IMG/VR virus record: IMGVR_UViG_3300047316_000726
Span: 1-64,000 of that record
Source of the DNA: a virus
DNA length: 64,000 nt
Strand: one strand, 5' to 3'
Part shown: piece after piece, positions 57,144 through 64,000 of the stretch
Position numbering within the stretch: the stretch's first letter is position 1
Layout: each line of letters begins with the position of its first letter
The notes under the pieces: model-generated
Databases searched by the model: none
The model's input: the letters and a program-made list of their open reading frames with translations, nothing else
What the model was told of the DNA's origin: nothing
Position numbers and translations under genes: made by a program

Positions 57144-57664
57144 GACGCGTCACCCCGCAACGACCGAACCTCGGCCAGCATGCGCTCCCTGATTGCGGTC
57201 CCTGCAATGCCGTCCGTGACGATCCCCGCCTCCACACAGCGGGCGATCTCCCGGTCGGTGAACACCTCGGTCGGGTACTGGTCGGCGATGCTCTGAAGGT
57301 GATCGGCGACTAGCGTGGCGACGGCGCGCTGGTGGTCTGGGCTGGCGGTGAGGGTCTTGCGGGCGGCGCGCATGTACGCGGTGTGCCAGTACTGCGTCCG
57401 CCCTTTCCAGGTCATCTTGGAGTCGTCGCCGTGCTCAACCTCGAACAGTCGCTGCGCCTCGGCCTCAACGTCGGCGAGTGACGGCTCGGGCTGCTCGGTC
57501 GGCTCGGTAAGCGTCTGCCACCGAGCGAGCAGCTTGCTGACCTCGGACCGGATCTTGCCGTTGGACCAGTTGTTGTCGCGTGCCTCGATCGCGATGCCGG
57601 TCATGACCGGTAGGAGGTCATCGGCAACGGTGACCTCCTGGCTGAGTCTGGACGTGGATCCCAC
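57140..57664 (-). CDS. Phage protein, unknown
   Basis: 174 aa. EVSKLLARWQTLTEPTEQ, KMTWKGRTQYWHTAYMRAA, TEVFTDREIARCVEAGIV. Mixed helical, no domain recognised. Early gene run. Confidence 0.55.
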   Translation of the reverse strand: MGSTSRLSQEVTVADDLLPVMTGIAIEARDNNWSNGKIRSEVSKLLARWQTLTEPTEQPEPSLADVEAEAQRLFEVEHGDDSKMTWKGRTQYWHTAYMRAARKTLTASPDHQRAVATLVADHLQSIADQYPTEVFTDREIARCVEAGIVTDGIAGTAIRERMLAEVRSLRGDAS

Positions 57665-57697
57665 GGGACCCTCCCTGCTGGGGTTCGGAGGTGGTGG

Positions 57698-57922
57698 TCA
57701 GGACAGGCTGTGGGCAACGACGAGGGCCAGGGACAACACCGCCACGACGGTGACCGCGGCCAGGATCAACGGCCAGCGGCGGCCTGCGGGTGCGGCGGCT
57801 GCCAGGACACGGAGTGCCTGCTCGACATCGGAGTCCACGTCGGCGTCGGCCGGGCTGGACGCGAGGGCGGCCTTGACCCTCACAGGCAACGGATCCTCGG
57901 TCTGGTCGTTGCTGGCGGTCAT
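57698..57922 (-). CDS. Small C-terminally anchored membrane protein
   Basis: 74 aa from ATG 57922 (GGGAG upstream). Acidic soluble part and one C-terminal membrane segment (PLILAAVTVVAVLSLALVV). Unknown. Confidence 0.6.
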   Translation of the reverse strand: MTASNDQTEDPLPVRVKAALASSPADADVDSDVEQALRVLAAAAPAGRRWPLILAAVTVVAVLSLALVVAHSLS

Positions 57923-57958
57923 TGGGTCGCTCCCTGGCTGGCTGAAGTAAGCGGAGGG

Positions 57959-57994
57959 GGTGGCCGTTCCGGGCGGAGAGCCGAAACGGCCACC
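57959..57994 (-). terminator. Terminator/attenuator hairpin in the early operon
   Basis: GGTGGCCGTT (57959-57968) / AACGGCCACC (57985-57994), perfect 10-bp stem, 16-base loop, between two minus-strand genes. Confidence 0.55.
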
Positions 57995-58001
57995 AGGCGG
58001 G

Positions 58002-58562
58002 TCAGTAGCTGGCCTTGGCGACAGCGAGGTCGGCCAACTCGGCGGCGTAGTCCCGGCGCCCCTGGGCGCACGTGCCATCGCAGTACTCGGTGTCGCCGTT
58101 GAGACTCGGGTGCCCTGAGCAGAAGTCGGCCAAGTTGAGCTCCGCACGCGCCGCGCATTCGGCCTTATCCGCCTCGTCGTGAGCCAGCTCGACCGCCTTG
58201 GCCATGATCTCCGCCTCGGTAACGTCGATCCGGCCGGTACCCACGGTCAGCGCTCTCTCGGCCGCCACGTGGGCGATGAAGCGGGTACGCATGGCGTTGT
58301 TCGTCTCGCTCGCCTCGGCGTGCGCGAGATCCAGGCATGCCTGCCGGTCGTTCAAGTCGCGGCACCAGCGAGTCGCCTGCTCGGAATCGCGCGTGTCCAA
58401 GAAACCGCCGAGGCCGTCGACACCCCAGTTGCGCCACACGATGCGGCCCTGCGCGGTGGTGCGGGTGGTGTCGATGACGGCGTACTTGGTGCCGCCGCCG
58501 TCGCACGTCGGTGCGCTGTACGACTCGACTGCGTAGCGGTCGGCGGTGTCGGTGGTGGTCAT
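58002..58562 (-). CDS. Phage protein, unknown
   Basis: 186 aa. YAVIDTTRTTAQGRIVWRNW, EADKAECAARAELNLADFC; several Cys. No domain recognised. Resembles the small analysis-resistant proteins of actinophage early regions. Confidence 0.55.
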   Translation of the reverse strand: MTTTDTADRYAVESYSAPTCDGGGTKYAVIDTTRTTAQGRIVWRNWGVDGLGGFLDTRDSEQATRWCRDLNDRQACLDLAHAEASETNNAMRTRFIAHVAAERALTVGTGRIDVTEAEIMAKAVELAHDEADKAECAARAELNLADFCSGHPSLNGDTEYCDGTCAQGRRDYAAELADLAVAKASY

Positions 58563-58626
58563 CTCGACTCCCTCGGTTGGCTGGCGGGTCTGGGTTGGTG
58601 TCCTGGTCTCGTCATGAGCGAGACGG

Positions 58627-58641
58627 CCCCGGCGGCCGGGG
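58627..58641 (-). terminator. Short GC hairpin in a 103-bp gap
   Basis: CCCCGG / CCGGGG with a 3-base loop, between minus-strand genes. Confidence 0.3.
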
Positions 58642-58665
58642 ACAGGACTGGGGTTGTTGAGCGCC

Positions 58666-58980
58666 TCACGCGTAGTACCTGCGCTGTACCCACCGGGGCT
58701 GGGTGTCCACAGCGGCCCGGATGATCTCGGCAGGGGCGAGGCCCTGCTCGCGGAGTGCGCTCACCTTGAACGTGTCGAAGATCAGTTCGCGGCCAGCAGG
58801 GTCGATGAACGTCTTGCAGGGGTGTGCGTCGGCACTCCGGTTGCCCATGCCGATCAGGATCTCTTCCTGACGGTCGTGGGCGATCCACACGTTCGCGAGG
58901 ACGTCGTGTTCGACAGCGATTTGCAGGGCGAGGATGGCGGTGGAGAGGACCTCGGCGGCGGGGCGGAGGGTGGCGATCAT
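58666..58980 (-). CDS. Phage protein, unknown
   Basis: 104 aa from ATG 58980 (GGAG upstream). ALQIAVEHDVLANVWIAHDR, FDTFKVSALREQGLAPAEI. No domain recognised. Its start borders the palindromic operators, so it is probably under the same control as the divergent gene. Confidence 0.55.
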   Translation of the reverse strand: MIATLRPAAEVLSTAILALQIAVEHDVLANVWIAHDRQEEILIGMGNRSADAHPCKTFIDPAGRELIFDTFKVSALREQGLAPAEIIRAAVDTQPRWVQRRYYA

Positions 58981-59001
58981 GTCGGGCTCCTTGCTGGTCG
59001 A

Positions 59002-59054
59002 TAGTGGCTTGCCACTAAAGAATGGCACACCGGTCGACAAGTGGCAAGCCACTA
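59002..59054. promoter_or_regulatory. Two palindromic operators between divergent genes
   Basis: TAGTGGCTTGCCACTA at 59002-59017 and AGTGGCAAGCCACTA at 59040-59054, centres 37 bp apart, with the core AGTGGC-N2-GCCACT in both. They flank a degenerate half-site AATGGCA. Dimeric repressor sites between the divergent genes starting at 58980 and 59070. Confidence 0.65.
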
Positions 59055-59069
59055 CGCAATACTTTCTGC

Positions 59070-59546
59070 ATGAGCAACGAGCACGCCGACCCGCCCCTCA
59101 CCGTGAGGCCCCCGCTACCAGTCCTCGAGGCAGCCAAGGACGCGCTCGAAAGCCGCGGCCTCGACATGCGCGGATTCGTTGTTGCATCCCTTGACGAACT
59201 CGCCGACGAAACCGACCAAGTGCTCGCCCGCCTCGCGCACCGCTGGCCGCCACCCAAACCCCGCGGCCAGCCCCGCCCACCGGCCGGCGTCATTTACGCA
59301 TTCCGCACAGCCGACGACCCATCGACTTGGTACGGGCCGCTGGACGCCCTGCCAGCAGGCGAGTTCGAGACCGGAACCCTGGACTTCCAGCCGGTTGCAC
59401 CGAACCGCTTCACAGGACAGTTGGAGGTGCGCTACGGGCCGGTCGACGATGACGTACTGCCCAGCTTCTACGCGTTCACGACGGTGGACGGGAAGCGAGT
59501 CAGACCAACGACTGAGGTGCACGGGTTGCTGTTCGGCGCTGACTAG
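59070..59546 (+). CDS. Operator-controlled small protein, RHH-like N-terminus
   Basis: 158 aa from ATG 59070. No Shine-Dalgarno, so probably leaderless. The N-terminal 50 residues (PLPVLEAAKDALESRGLDM, GFVVASLDELADETDQVL) resemble a ribbon-helix-helix or dimer domain; the rest is a beta-rich domain. One of the few plus-strand genes in this region; may be the autoregulator of the operators. Confidence 0.6.
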   Translation: MSNEHADPPLTVRPPLPVLEAAKDALESRGLDMRGFVVASLDELADETDQVLARLAHRWPPPKPRGQPRPPAGVIYAFRTADDPSTWYGPLDALPAGEFETGTLDFQPVAPNRFTGQLEVRYGPVDDDVLPSFYAFTTVDGKRVRPTTEVHGLLFGAD

Positions 59547-59566
59547 CCTCGGACTGACTGCGCCGA

Positions 59567-59830
59567 TCACTGGACGTCGCTCTGGATCGGTGGCCCCTCA
59601 CGGTCATCGGCGCGCGGATGACCTCGGTCAGCCGGTGGCCAGCGGGCGTCGACCGCGAACAACAACGCCAAGTAGACGGTCATGTTGGTCCCGTGGATGT
59701 AGACGTCCGGACCGATGCCCTTGAGGAACGCCATCAGGAAGCCGACCGACTCGCCGGTGAGGGCAACGCAGATCAAGGCCAGCCCGAAGCTCGCGAGCAG
59801 AGGTCGGCCGGACCGGCTGAGTAGCGCCAT
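59567..59830 (-). CDS. Small membrane protein
   Basis: 87 aa. Two membrane segments (PLLASFGLALICVALTGES and NMTVYLALLFAVDARWP). Unknown function. Convergent with the preceding plus-strand gene without a strong terminator. Confidence 0.5.
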   Translation of the reverse strand: MALLSRSGRPLLASFGLALICVALTGESVGFLMAFLKGIGPDVYIHGTNMTVYLALLFAVDARWPPADRGHPRADDREGPPIQSDVQ

Positions 59831-59879
59831 CAGTCCTCACTCTCGGGGGTAGTGACGGGAGTGAGCCGCAGTGCGCCGC

Positions 59880-60377
59880 TCACCACAGCGTCGCCTGGGT
59901 CATAGCTGTGCGTGCCGACGGCTTGAACTCCAACACCGGCGGCTTCAACGGCATGTCCTTGGCCTTGGTGTGGAACCGCAGCGTCGTCCACGACGCGTCG
60001 ATCGCCTGGCTGGCCGGGCGCACGAAGTACGCGACCGTCACCCCGGTCAGTTCGGCCAGGGCGCACAACTGCTTCCACGTCGGGTACAGGTCACCGGACT
60101 CCCACCGGTCGACGTCCGGCTCGCGTGCCCCGCAGGCTTCGTCCACGGCTGGCCCGTACAGGCCCTTCGCGTCCAGCGCGGTGGTGATGTAGTGCGGTAC
60201 CACCAGTCCTGCCGCCCAGCGCCGCTGGGCCTCCTGCTCGCCGCGTACACGCCGGTACTGGGCGTTCTGCCGCTGCTGCGCCTCACGATGCTGCCGCCTG
60301 CGACCCTCCACCGTGGTAGCGGGCAGACGCTCGCCAGGGTGGCCCCACCGGCGTCGTTCGGTCTCATCGTCAGGCAT
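59880..60377 (-). CDS. XRE-like DNA-binding phage regulator
   Basis: 165 aa. Basic N-terminal 55 residues. About residues 60-120 look like an XRE-type HTH (VDEACGAREPDVDRWESGD, PTWKQLCALAELTGVTVAYF). C-terminal domain unknown. A candidate immunity or early regulator. Confidence 0.6.
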   Translation of the reverse strand: MPDDETERRRWGHPGERLPATTVEGRRRQHREAQQRQNAQYRRVRGEQEAQRRWAAGLVVPHYITTALDAKGLYGPAVDEACGAREPDVDRWESGDLYPTWKQLCALAELTGVTVAYFVRPASQAIDASWTTLRFHTKAKDMPLKPPVLEFKPSARTAMTQATLW

Positions 60378-60651
60378 CGCGGACTTTCCTCCTCAGCCGT
60401 CGCCAGCGGGCGAACCAGCCCTCCCTCCGCCAGCAACAGTCGCCCGGCATGTTGACGTACAACGCTCCCCGCGACACCCACGTCCGACCGCACGTGCCGC
60501 ACTCCCACACGGTTCCCACCGGAAACTCCGACGACCGGGGCGGGATGCCGTAGTGGGTGCCAGGGAACGCGCTGCCCTCCTCGACGGGCTTCCACTCCCA
60601 GCCCGGCGCGCACGAGTGGCCAGTCGGCGGCCGGTACACGACGCGGCTCAC
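60370..60651 (-). CDS. Small Cys protein, unknown
   Basis: 93 aa from GTG 60651 (AAGGA upstream), overlapping the previous stop. VWECGTCGRTWVSRGALYV, a short ribbon; Trp/Arg-rich basic C-terminus. Confidence 0.55.
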   Translation of the reverse strand: MSRVVYRPPTGHSCAPGWEWKPVEEGSAFPGTHYGIPPRSSEFPVGTVWECGTCGRTWVSRGALYVNMPGDCCWRREGWFARWRRLRRKVRDA

Positions 60652-61124
60652 GTGGCCCATCCTTCTTGCCAGCCGGGCACCTGGTGCTGGTACCGGGACG
60701 CCACGGCCTTCACGATCCGATCGCGCCGTGCATCCACACCGCAGTCACAGGGACCTCCAGCCCTGTCGTTCAGGCAGCCCGACCCTGGTTCGGCGTTGTC
60801 CTCATGCGGGTCGATGGCCTGCGCACACGAGTACCAGCCGTCGTCATCGAGGTAGAGGTGACGCCAGGACGAGACCTCGTCGAGGATGGCCAGGTCTGCG
60901 TCGCAGCCGTCGAGTACCGCCTGCGGTTCGTTCAGGCCGATGTGGACGCGGGCGTCGACCTCGTACACGTAGTCGACTATCCGGTCCATCGGGTGCTGGC
61001 CGATGATGTCGCCGCCGTCGACCGTCCACACCGCACTGCCCGTGGCCTTCTGTGCGGCCTCCGCAGCCGCGCGAACCGTCGCGATGGCCGCGGTCGTCCA
61101 CTCCACCAGGTCGGTGTCAGCCAT
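60648..61124 (-). CDS. DUF6221-like phage protein
   Basis: 158 aa from ATG 61124. AATGSAVWTVDGGDI-like start region and ASRYQHQVPGWQEGW end; the layout matches DUF6221-type actinomycete proteins common in prophages. Function unknown. Confidence 0.6.
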   Translation of the reverse strand: MADTDLVEWTTAAIATVRAAAEAAQKATGSAVWTVDGGDIIGQHPMDRIVDYVYEVDARVHIGLNEPQAVLDGCDADLAILDEVSSWRHLYLDDDGWYSCAQAIDPHEDNAEPGSGCLNDRAGGPCDCGVDARRDRIVKAVASRYQHQVPGWQEGWAT

Positions 61125-61698
61125 CGGCGTGCTCCTCTTCCGCGCGGGCCTTGTCGTAGTAGCGGACGGCATCCGCCAACGTCGGCGGAGACGGCGGGTC
61201 TTCGCCGAACAGTTCGGCGAGCTTCGTATCCACCGCATGCATGTAGCCACGCGTCAGTGCCACGCCCGCTAGACGCTGCATCTGTTCCCGGCTCACCTGG
61301 CTGTTCGGCGGCAAGCCCAGGATGGACCGCCACTCATCGTCCAAACCGAGTACCTGTGCGACGTCCTCGCCGGTCAGTGTCTCGTCGGAGCGCACTGTCC
61401 ATTCGGGGATGTCCACGACAGGCCATTCGCGGTTTGCGGCTTCAGCGGCTTCCTGGTCGCGCAGGTAGGCGCGGGCCTGGAACCAGTACTCGAACCCCTG
61501 CTCACGGCGTACCCGCTCCAGCCGGAGAAACCGGGCGGTGGCGCCAGCCGCCCACGCCAAGTCGACGAGCTCGGGCGGAAGCTTTCGGGAGTCGACCACC
61601 GTGAATCCCTGATAGCAGGGTGTCTTCGGCTCCCCGGCGTGGTAGGAGACGACGCTGTTGACAGGCGGGTCAGGCTGACGGGGCTGAAGCATCGGCAC
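61117..61698 (-). CDS. Phage protein, unknown
   Basis: 193 aa from GTG 61698 (GGAGG upstream) or ATG 61692. LPPELVDLAWAAGATARFL, LTGEDVAQVLGLDDEWRSI. Overlaps the XRE gene by 29 bp. Confidence 0.55.
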   Translation of the reverse strand: MPMLQPRQPDPPVNSVVSYHAGEPKTPCYQGFTVVDSRKLPPELVDLAWAAGATARFLRLERVRREQGFEYWFQARAYLRDQEAAEAANREWPVVDIPEWTVRSDETLTGEDVAQVLGLDDEWRSILGLPPNSQVSREQMQRLAGVALTRGYMHAVDTKLAELFGEDPPSPPTLADAVRYYDKARAEEEHADG

Positions 61699-61987
61699 CC
61701 GGCACCTCCTCGATGTCGGTGACGGTGAACTGGAGTTCGGCGCCGACCGCCAGGGCGTAGCGGGAGATGGAGGACAGCCACGGATCGCCGCCGGTCCGTT
61801 CGAAGTCGGACACCTGCGACCGCTTCCACCCGCACCGCTCGGCAACCTCCTTCCTCGACAAGCCCTTGCGGTGGCGTACCGCGACCAGGTCGTAGATCAG
61901 CTGGCCGTGCGCCTCGGCGAGCCGCTGGGCGTGCTGGTTGAGCGGATCGGTCATGTCGATGCCCAAGAGTTCGTTCAGGTCGGTCAC
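61670..61987 (-). CDS. XRE-family regulator
   Basis: 105 aa. HTH at about residues 35-75: LVAVRHRKGLSRKEVAERC, WKRSQVSDFERTG. Resembles a phage Cro/CI-size regulator without a peptidase domain. Overlaps the previous gene by ATGA. Candidate early control protein. Confidence 0.8.
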   Translation of the reverse strand: MTDLNELLGIDMTDPLNQHAQRLAEAHGQLIYDLVAVRHRKGLSRKEVAERCGWKRSQVSDFERTGGDPWLSSISRYALAVGAELQFTVTDIEEVPGADASAPSA

Positions 61988-62340
61988 TTCAGGGCCTCCC
62001 GGATTGTCAATGCCAGCTGCACCAGGTGCCCGTCGGCCTCCGAGATGCGGTCGAACCAGTGGGTGGCCGCATCCCTGAACGCGGCCTCAAGGTGCTCGGC
62101 GATGGCCGGGTTCATCGCTGCGATCCACGCCTTGTCCGGCTTGTTCGGCGCCCAGTCGTCCGTGTCCGTCTTGAGCACGTTCGCCGGGTGCGCAGGTGTC
62201 CCGCCGAACTCCTGCTGGTGCACGAGCTCCACACAGCCCCAGCCGTCCTGCCAAACCCACGGGCCAAGCGTGGCGGCTGTGGCGGCAGCGTGGAGCAGGT
62301 CGGCGGTTTCCCGCAGGACCAGCCACGGCTGATCAGTCAT
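61984..62340 (-). CDS. Phage protein, unknown
   Basis: 118 aa. WLVLRETADLLHAAATAAT and WQDGWGCVELVHQQEFGGT. No domain recognised. Confidence 0.55.
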   Translation of the reverse strand: MTDQPWLVLRETADLLHAAATAATLGPWVWQDGWGCVELVHQQEFGGTPAHPANVLKTDTDDWAPNKPDKAWIAAMNPAIAEHLEAAFRDAATHWFDRISEADGHLVQLALTIREALK

Positions 62341-62548
62341 GGTCGCCGCCGGTCAGTTCCAGGCCGAGCATGTCCAGCAACTGGCGGCAGTCGTCGGCGT
62401 CGAGTGAGTTGTCGGCGACCCGGAGAGCTGCTGTACGGGCCTCATCGGGCGAGTTCTTGATCATCGACTTCGGCTGGTTCACCGCCCACCTCGTCGCCGC
62501 GCACGGATAGAACGACGCCGACACGCTCTTGTCTCGTTGGTCAACCAC
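62333..62548 (-). CDS. Small phage protein, unknown
   Basis: 71 aa from GTG 62548 (GGAGG upstream). SASFYPCAATRWAVNQPKS, then a helical tail. Overlaps both neighbours. Confidence 0.5.
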   Translation of the reverse strand: MVDQRDKSVSASFYPCAATRWAVNQPKSMIKNSPDEARTAALRVADNSLDADDCRQLLDMLGLELTGGDHD

Positions 62549-62876
62549 TGGCCACCTCCTCCGGTGTGAGCGCAACCCGTGCGGCCTGCACGGCAGCCTT
62601 CAACCGGGCCTTGACCGCCGCGCCGTTGGTGATGGTGCAGCCGCGTCTGACTTCACCGTCAGGGATGCACCTGTTCGCGGCCAGGCACGCCATGATCAGC
62701 TCCTGGATGACTGCGAGGTTCGGGTTCTCGGCCTCCATGCGCTTGCGGACGGCGGACACCACTTCACCCATCGCCGCCAGGTCTTCCGGTGACGGCGGCA
62801 TCGAGCCCCGGACGATGATGATCTCTTCCTGCCCGTCGACAGTGACAGGGACGGGACGGCATTCGTCAGCCACCAC
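62541..62876 (-). CDS. Phage protein, unknown
   Basis: 111 aa. Helical (GEVVSAVRKRMEAENPNLAV); GCTITNGAAVKARLKAAVQA at the C-terminal end. No domain recognised. Confidence 0.55.
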   Translation of the reverse strand: MVADECRPVPVTVDGQEEIIIVRGSMPPSPEDLAAMGEVVSAVRKRMEAENPNLAVIQELIMACLAANRCIPDGEVRRGCTITNGAAVKARLKAAVQAARVALTPEEVASG

Positions 62877-63045
62877 CGGTCTCCTCTCTCGGTATCCAGA
62901 TCTCCCACATGCCGCAGCCGCCGCAACGGGTCTGGATGTGCGTCCTGCCCATCTCCTGAGCCCAGTCGTGCCAGATGCCGTAGTCGCTCGGTGCCGGGGT
63001 GTGCTGCTCGACCTGAGGACACACCGGCACAGGCTGGCCGGTCAC
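62866..63045 (-). CDS. 59-aa zinc-ribbon-like phage protein
   Basis: GTG 63045 to TGA 62866. TGQPVPVCPQVEQHTPAPSD then TRCGGCGMWEIWIPREE, a small Cys pair. GGAAGG upstream. Just below the size cut-off of ordinary gene finders; coupled to the next gene. Confidence 0.55.
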   Translation of the reverse strand: MTGQPVPVCPQVEQHTPAPSDYGIWHDWAQEMGRTHIQTRCGGCGMWEIWIPREETGGG

Positions 63046-63287
63046 TGGGGTCTGCCTTCCAGGACAGGGATGCCGGGCTCGTTCGCGATGCGCTCGATCT
63101 CCAGCGCGAGCCCTTCGAAGTGCGACCGGCGTGCGGGCGATAGCAACGAGGCGTGATCAGCCACCAGCACGCGGAGAACGGCGACCGCGGCATCCCGCGC
63201 GCCCTGCCTGGCGTAGTCATCGGCCGGGGTGGTGGGGATGAGCGCAAGGGTCGCGGCTTGAACGAGCCGCTCAGCAAGGTCAGCCAT
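63042..63287 (-). CDS. Small helical phage protein
   Basis: 81 aa. ADLAERLVQAATLALIPTT, then ADHASLLSPARRSHFEGLA, helical. Overlaps both neighbours. Unknown. Confidence 0.55.
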   Translation of the reverse strand: MADLAERLVQAATLALIPTTPADDYARQGARDAAVAVLRVLVADHASLLSPARRSHFEGLALEIERIANEPGIPVLEGRPQ

Positions 63288-63927
63288 CGCCAACTCCCGC
63301 CAGCTTGGCGAGCCGCCGATACTTCTCGACCGTGGAGTGCCCGTCCCACCGTGCACGAGGATCATCCGCGGCCACCTGCTCGACATGGCCGAACAGGTCC
63401 ACGTCCTCAGGGGACAGATGCCACGAGCACTGGCCCTGCGGGGTATTGACGTACACCACAGGCCACTCCGGCTCCGCAGGGTCGCTGTAGGCCCACACCG
63501 ACGGGAACAAGGACGCCAGGACGGCGACAAGCCGAGCACGTTCCCGGTACACCACGCGCTCCTGCTGCTGCGCGTCGTGCAACTCTTTCGCCAGTTGCCG
63601 CCAACGTGGCGACTCGAACGCGACCAAGGCTGCGATTGCAGCGATGGTCTGCCGTTCGCCGCCGGACAGGTGGATCTGTCGCTGCCCTCGCCCGATCATC
63701 TCGACTGTGTTCGGCCCGAGGCTGATCTTGAACTCGCGTAGTGCCTCAGCGGCAGCGTCCACCACATCGAGCGGGGCGTTCGGTGCGGGCGGCCGCCACC
63801 CGGCGACGATCAGTGCGTCCACGACCCTCGTCGCGTTCTGACGGGCATTCCCAACCTGCTCACCCCACAGAGCCGTAGTGCCGGTGCGTACGCCCGCGTC
63901 CCTGGAGGATTCCTGTTGCTCAGGCAT
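63280..63927 (-). CDS. Actinophage conserved protein with WDGH motif
   Basis: 215 aa. N-terminal helical half. The C-terminal part (YVNTPQGQCSWHLSPEDVD, FGHVEQVAADDPRARWDGH, TVEKYRRLAKLA) is a recurring actinophage signature, also found in early regions elsewhere. Function unknown. Confidence 0.6.
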   Translation of the reverse strand: MPEQQESSRDAGVRTGTTALWGEQVGNARQNATRVVDALIVAGWRPPAPNAPLDVVDAAAEALREFKISLGPNTVEMIGRGQRQIHLSGGERQTIAAIAALVAFESPRWRQLAKELHDAQQQERVVYRERARLVAVLASLFPSVWAYSDPAEPEWPVVYVNTPQGQCSWHLSPEDVDLFGHVEQVAADDPRARWDGHSTVEKYRRLAKLAGVGDG

Positions 63928-64000
63928 CTCGGTCCCCGTCCTGGCTGTCCAGGATCAACCGCACCTGCTCGACAGCGGTCGGGCTGTCCAAGATCCCCAA
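63920..64000 (-). CDS. Phage gene cut by the window end (3' part only)
   Basis: The last 26 codons of a minus-strand frame, ending VRLILDSQDGDRDA with stop at 63920-63922, overlap the next gene's start by 3-8 bp. The start lies beyond the window. Confidence 0.5.
   Translation of the reverse strand: MGILDSPTAVEQVRLILDSQDGDRDA

Overview
The window is high-GC actinobacterial DNA, probably from a Pseudonocardiales-type host (inference from GC-rich codon use, a WhiB protein, a DUF2637 protein, a GntR/UTRA regulator of the KorSA type, and frequent GTG starts). It is almost entirely mobile DNA and no ordinary chromosomal housekeeping gene is visible. Two modules meet at a strong bidirectional terminator near 11.26-11.30 kb.

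Module 1 (1-11.2 kb) resembles an actinomycete conjugative plasmid or AICE backbone. A replication-initiator-like HTH gene on the minus strand has iterons inside it. Divergent to it are a GntR regulator, an excisionase-like HTH protein with its own leaderless promoter, and then a plus-strand transfer operon: a DUF2637 membrane protein, several membrane proteins, an FtsK/TraB-type DNA translocase, a secreted lytic transglycosylase, a lipoprotein and a YdjM-like membrane protein. No integrase lies in this module.

Module 2 (11.3-64 kb) is a nearly complete siphophage genome on the minus strand. Read in transcription order (right to left) it contains: early and regulatory small genes (64-53 kb: XRE-type regulators, WhiB, RNase H, many overlapping unknowns); a tyrosine integrase (51.4-52.5 kb); a control region with phased repeats (about 50 kb); small zinc-ribbon genes, a tRNA-like gene and a micro-ORF (48-41.7 kb); decoration or fibre candidates including a 630-aa protein of 18-residue repeats; small and large terminase; portal-MuF fusion; prohead protease; major capsid protein; connectors; tail tube; frameshifted tail chaperone; tape measure; minor tail proteins; and the lysis cassette (15-12 kb). 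An IS630-family element sits exactly at the portal stop codon and splits the late operon.

The integrase is in the middle of the phage gene set with phage-like genes continuing on both sides. The map therefore looks like the free (episomal or cyclically closed) form of a phage rather than a prophage opened next to its integrase. With the adjoining replication and transfer genes this suggests a phage-plasmid that also carries an actinomycete-style DNA-transfer module. That is an inference; two abutting separate elements remain possible. The window ends inside a minus-strand gene, so the element continues to the right.
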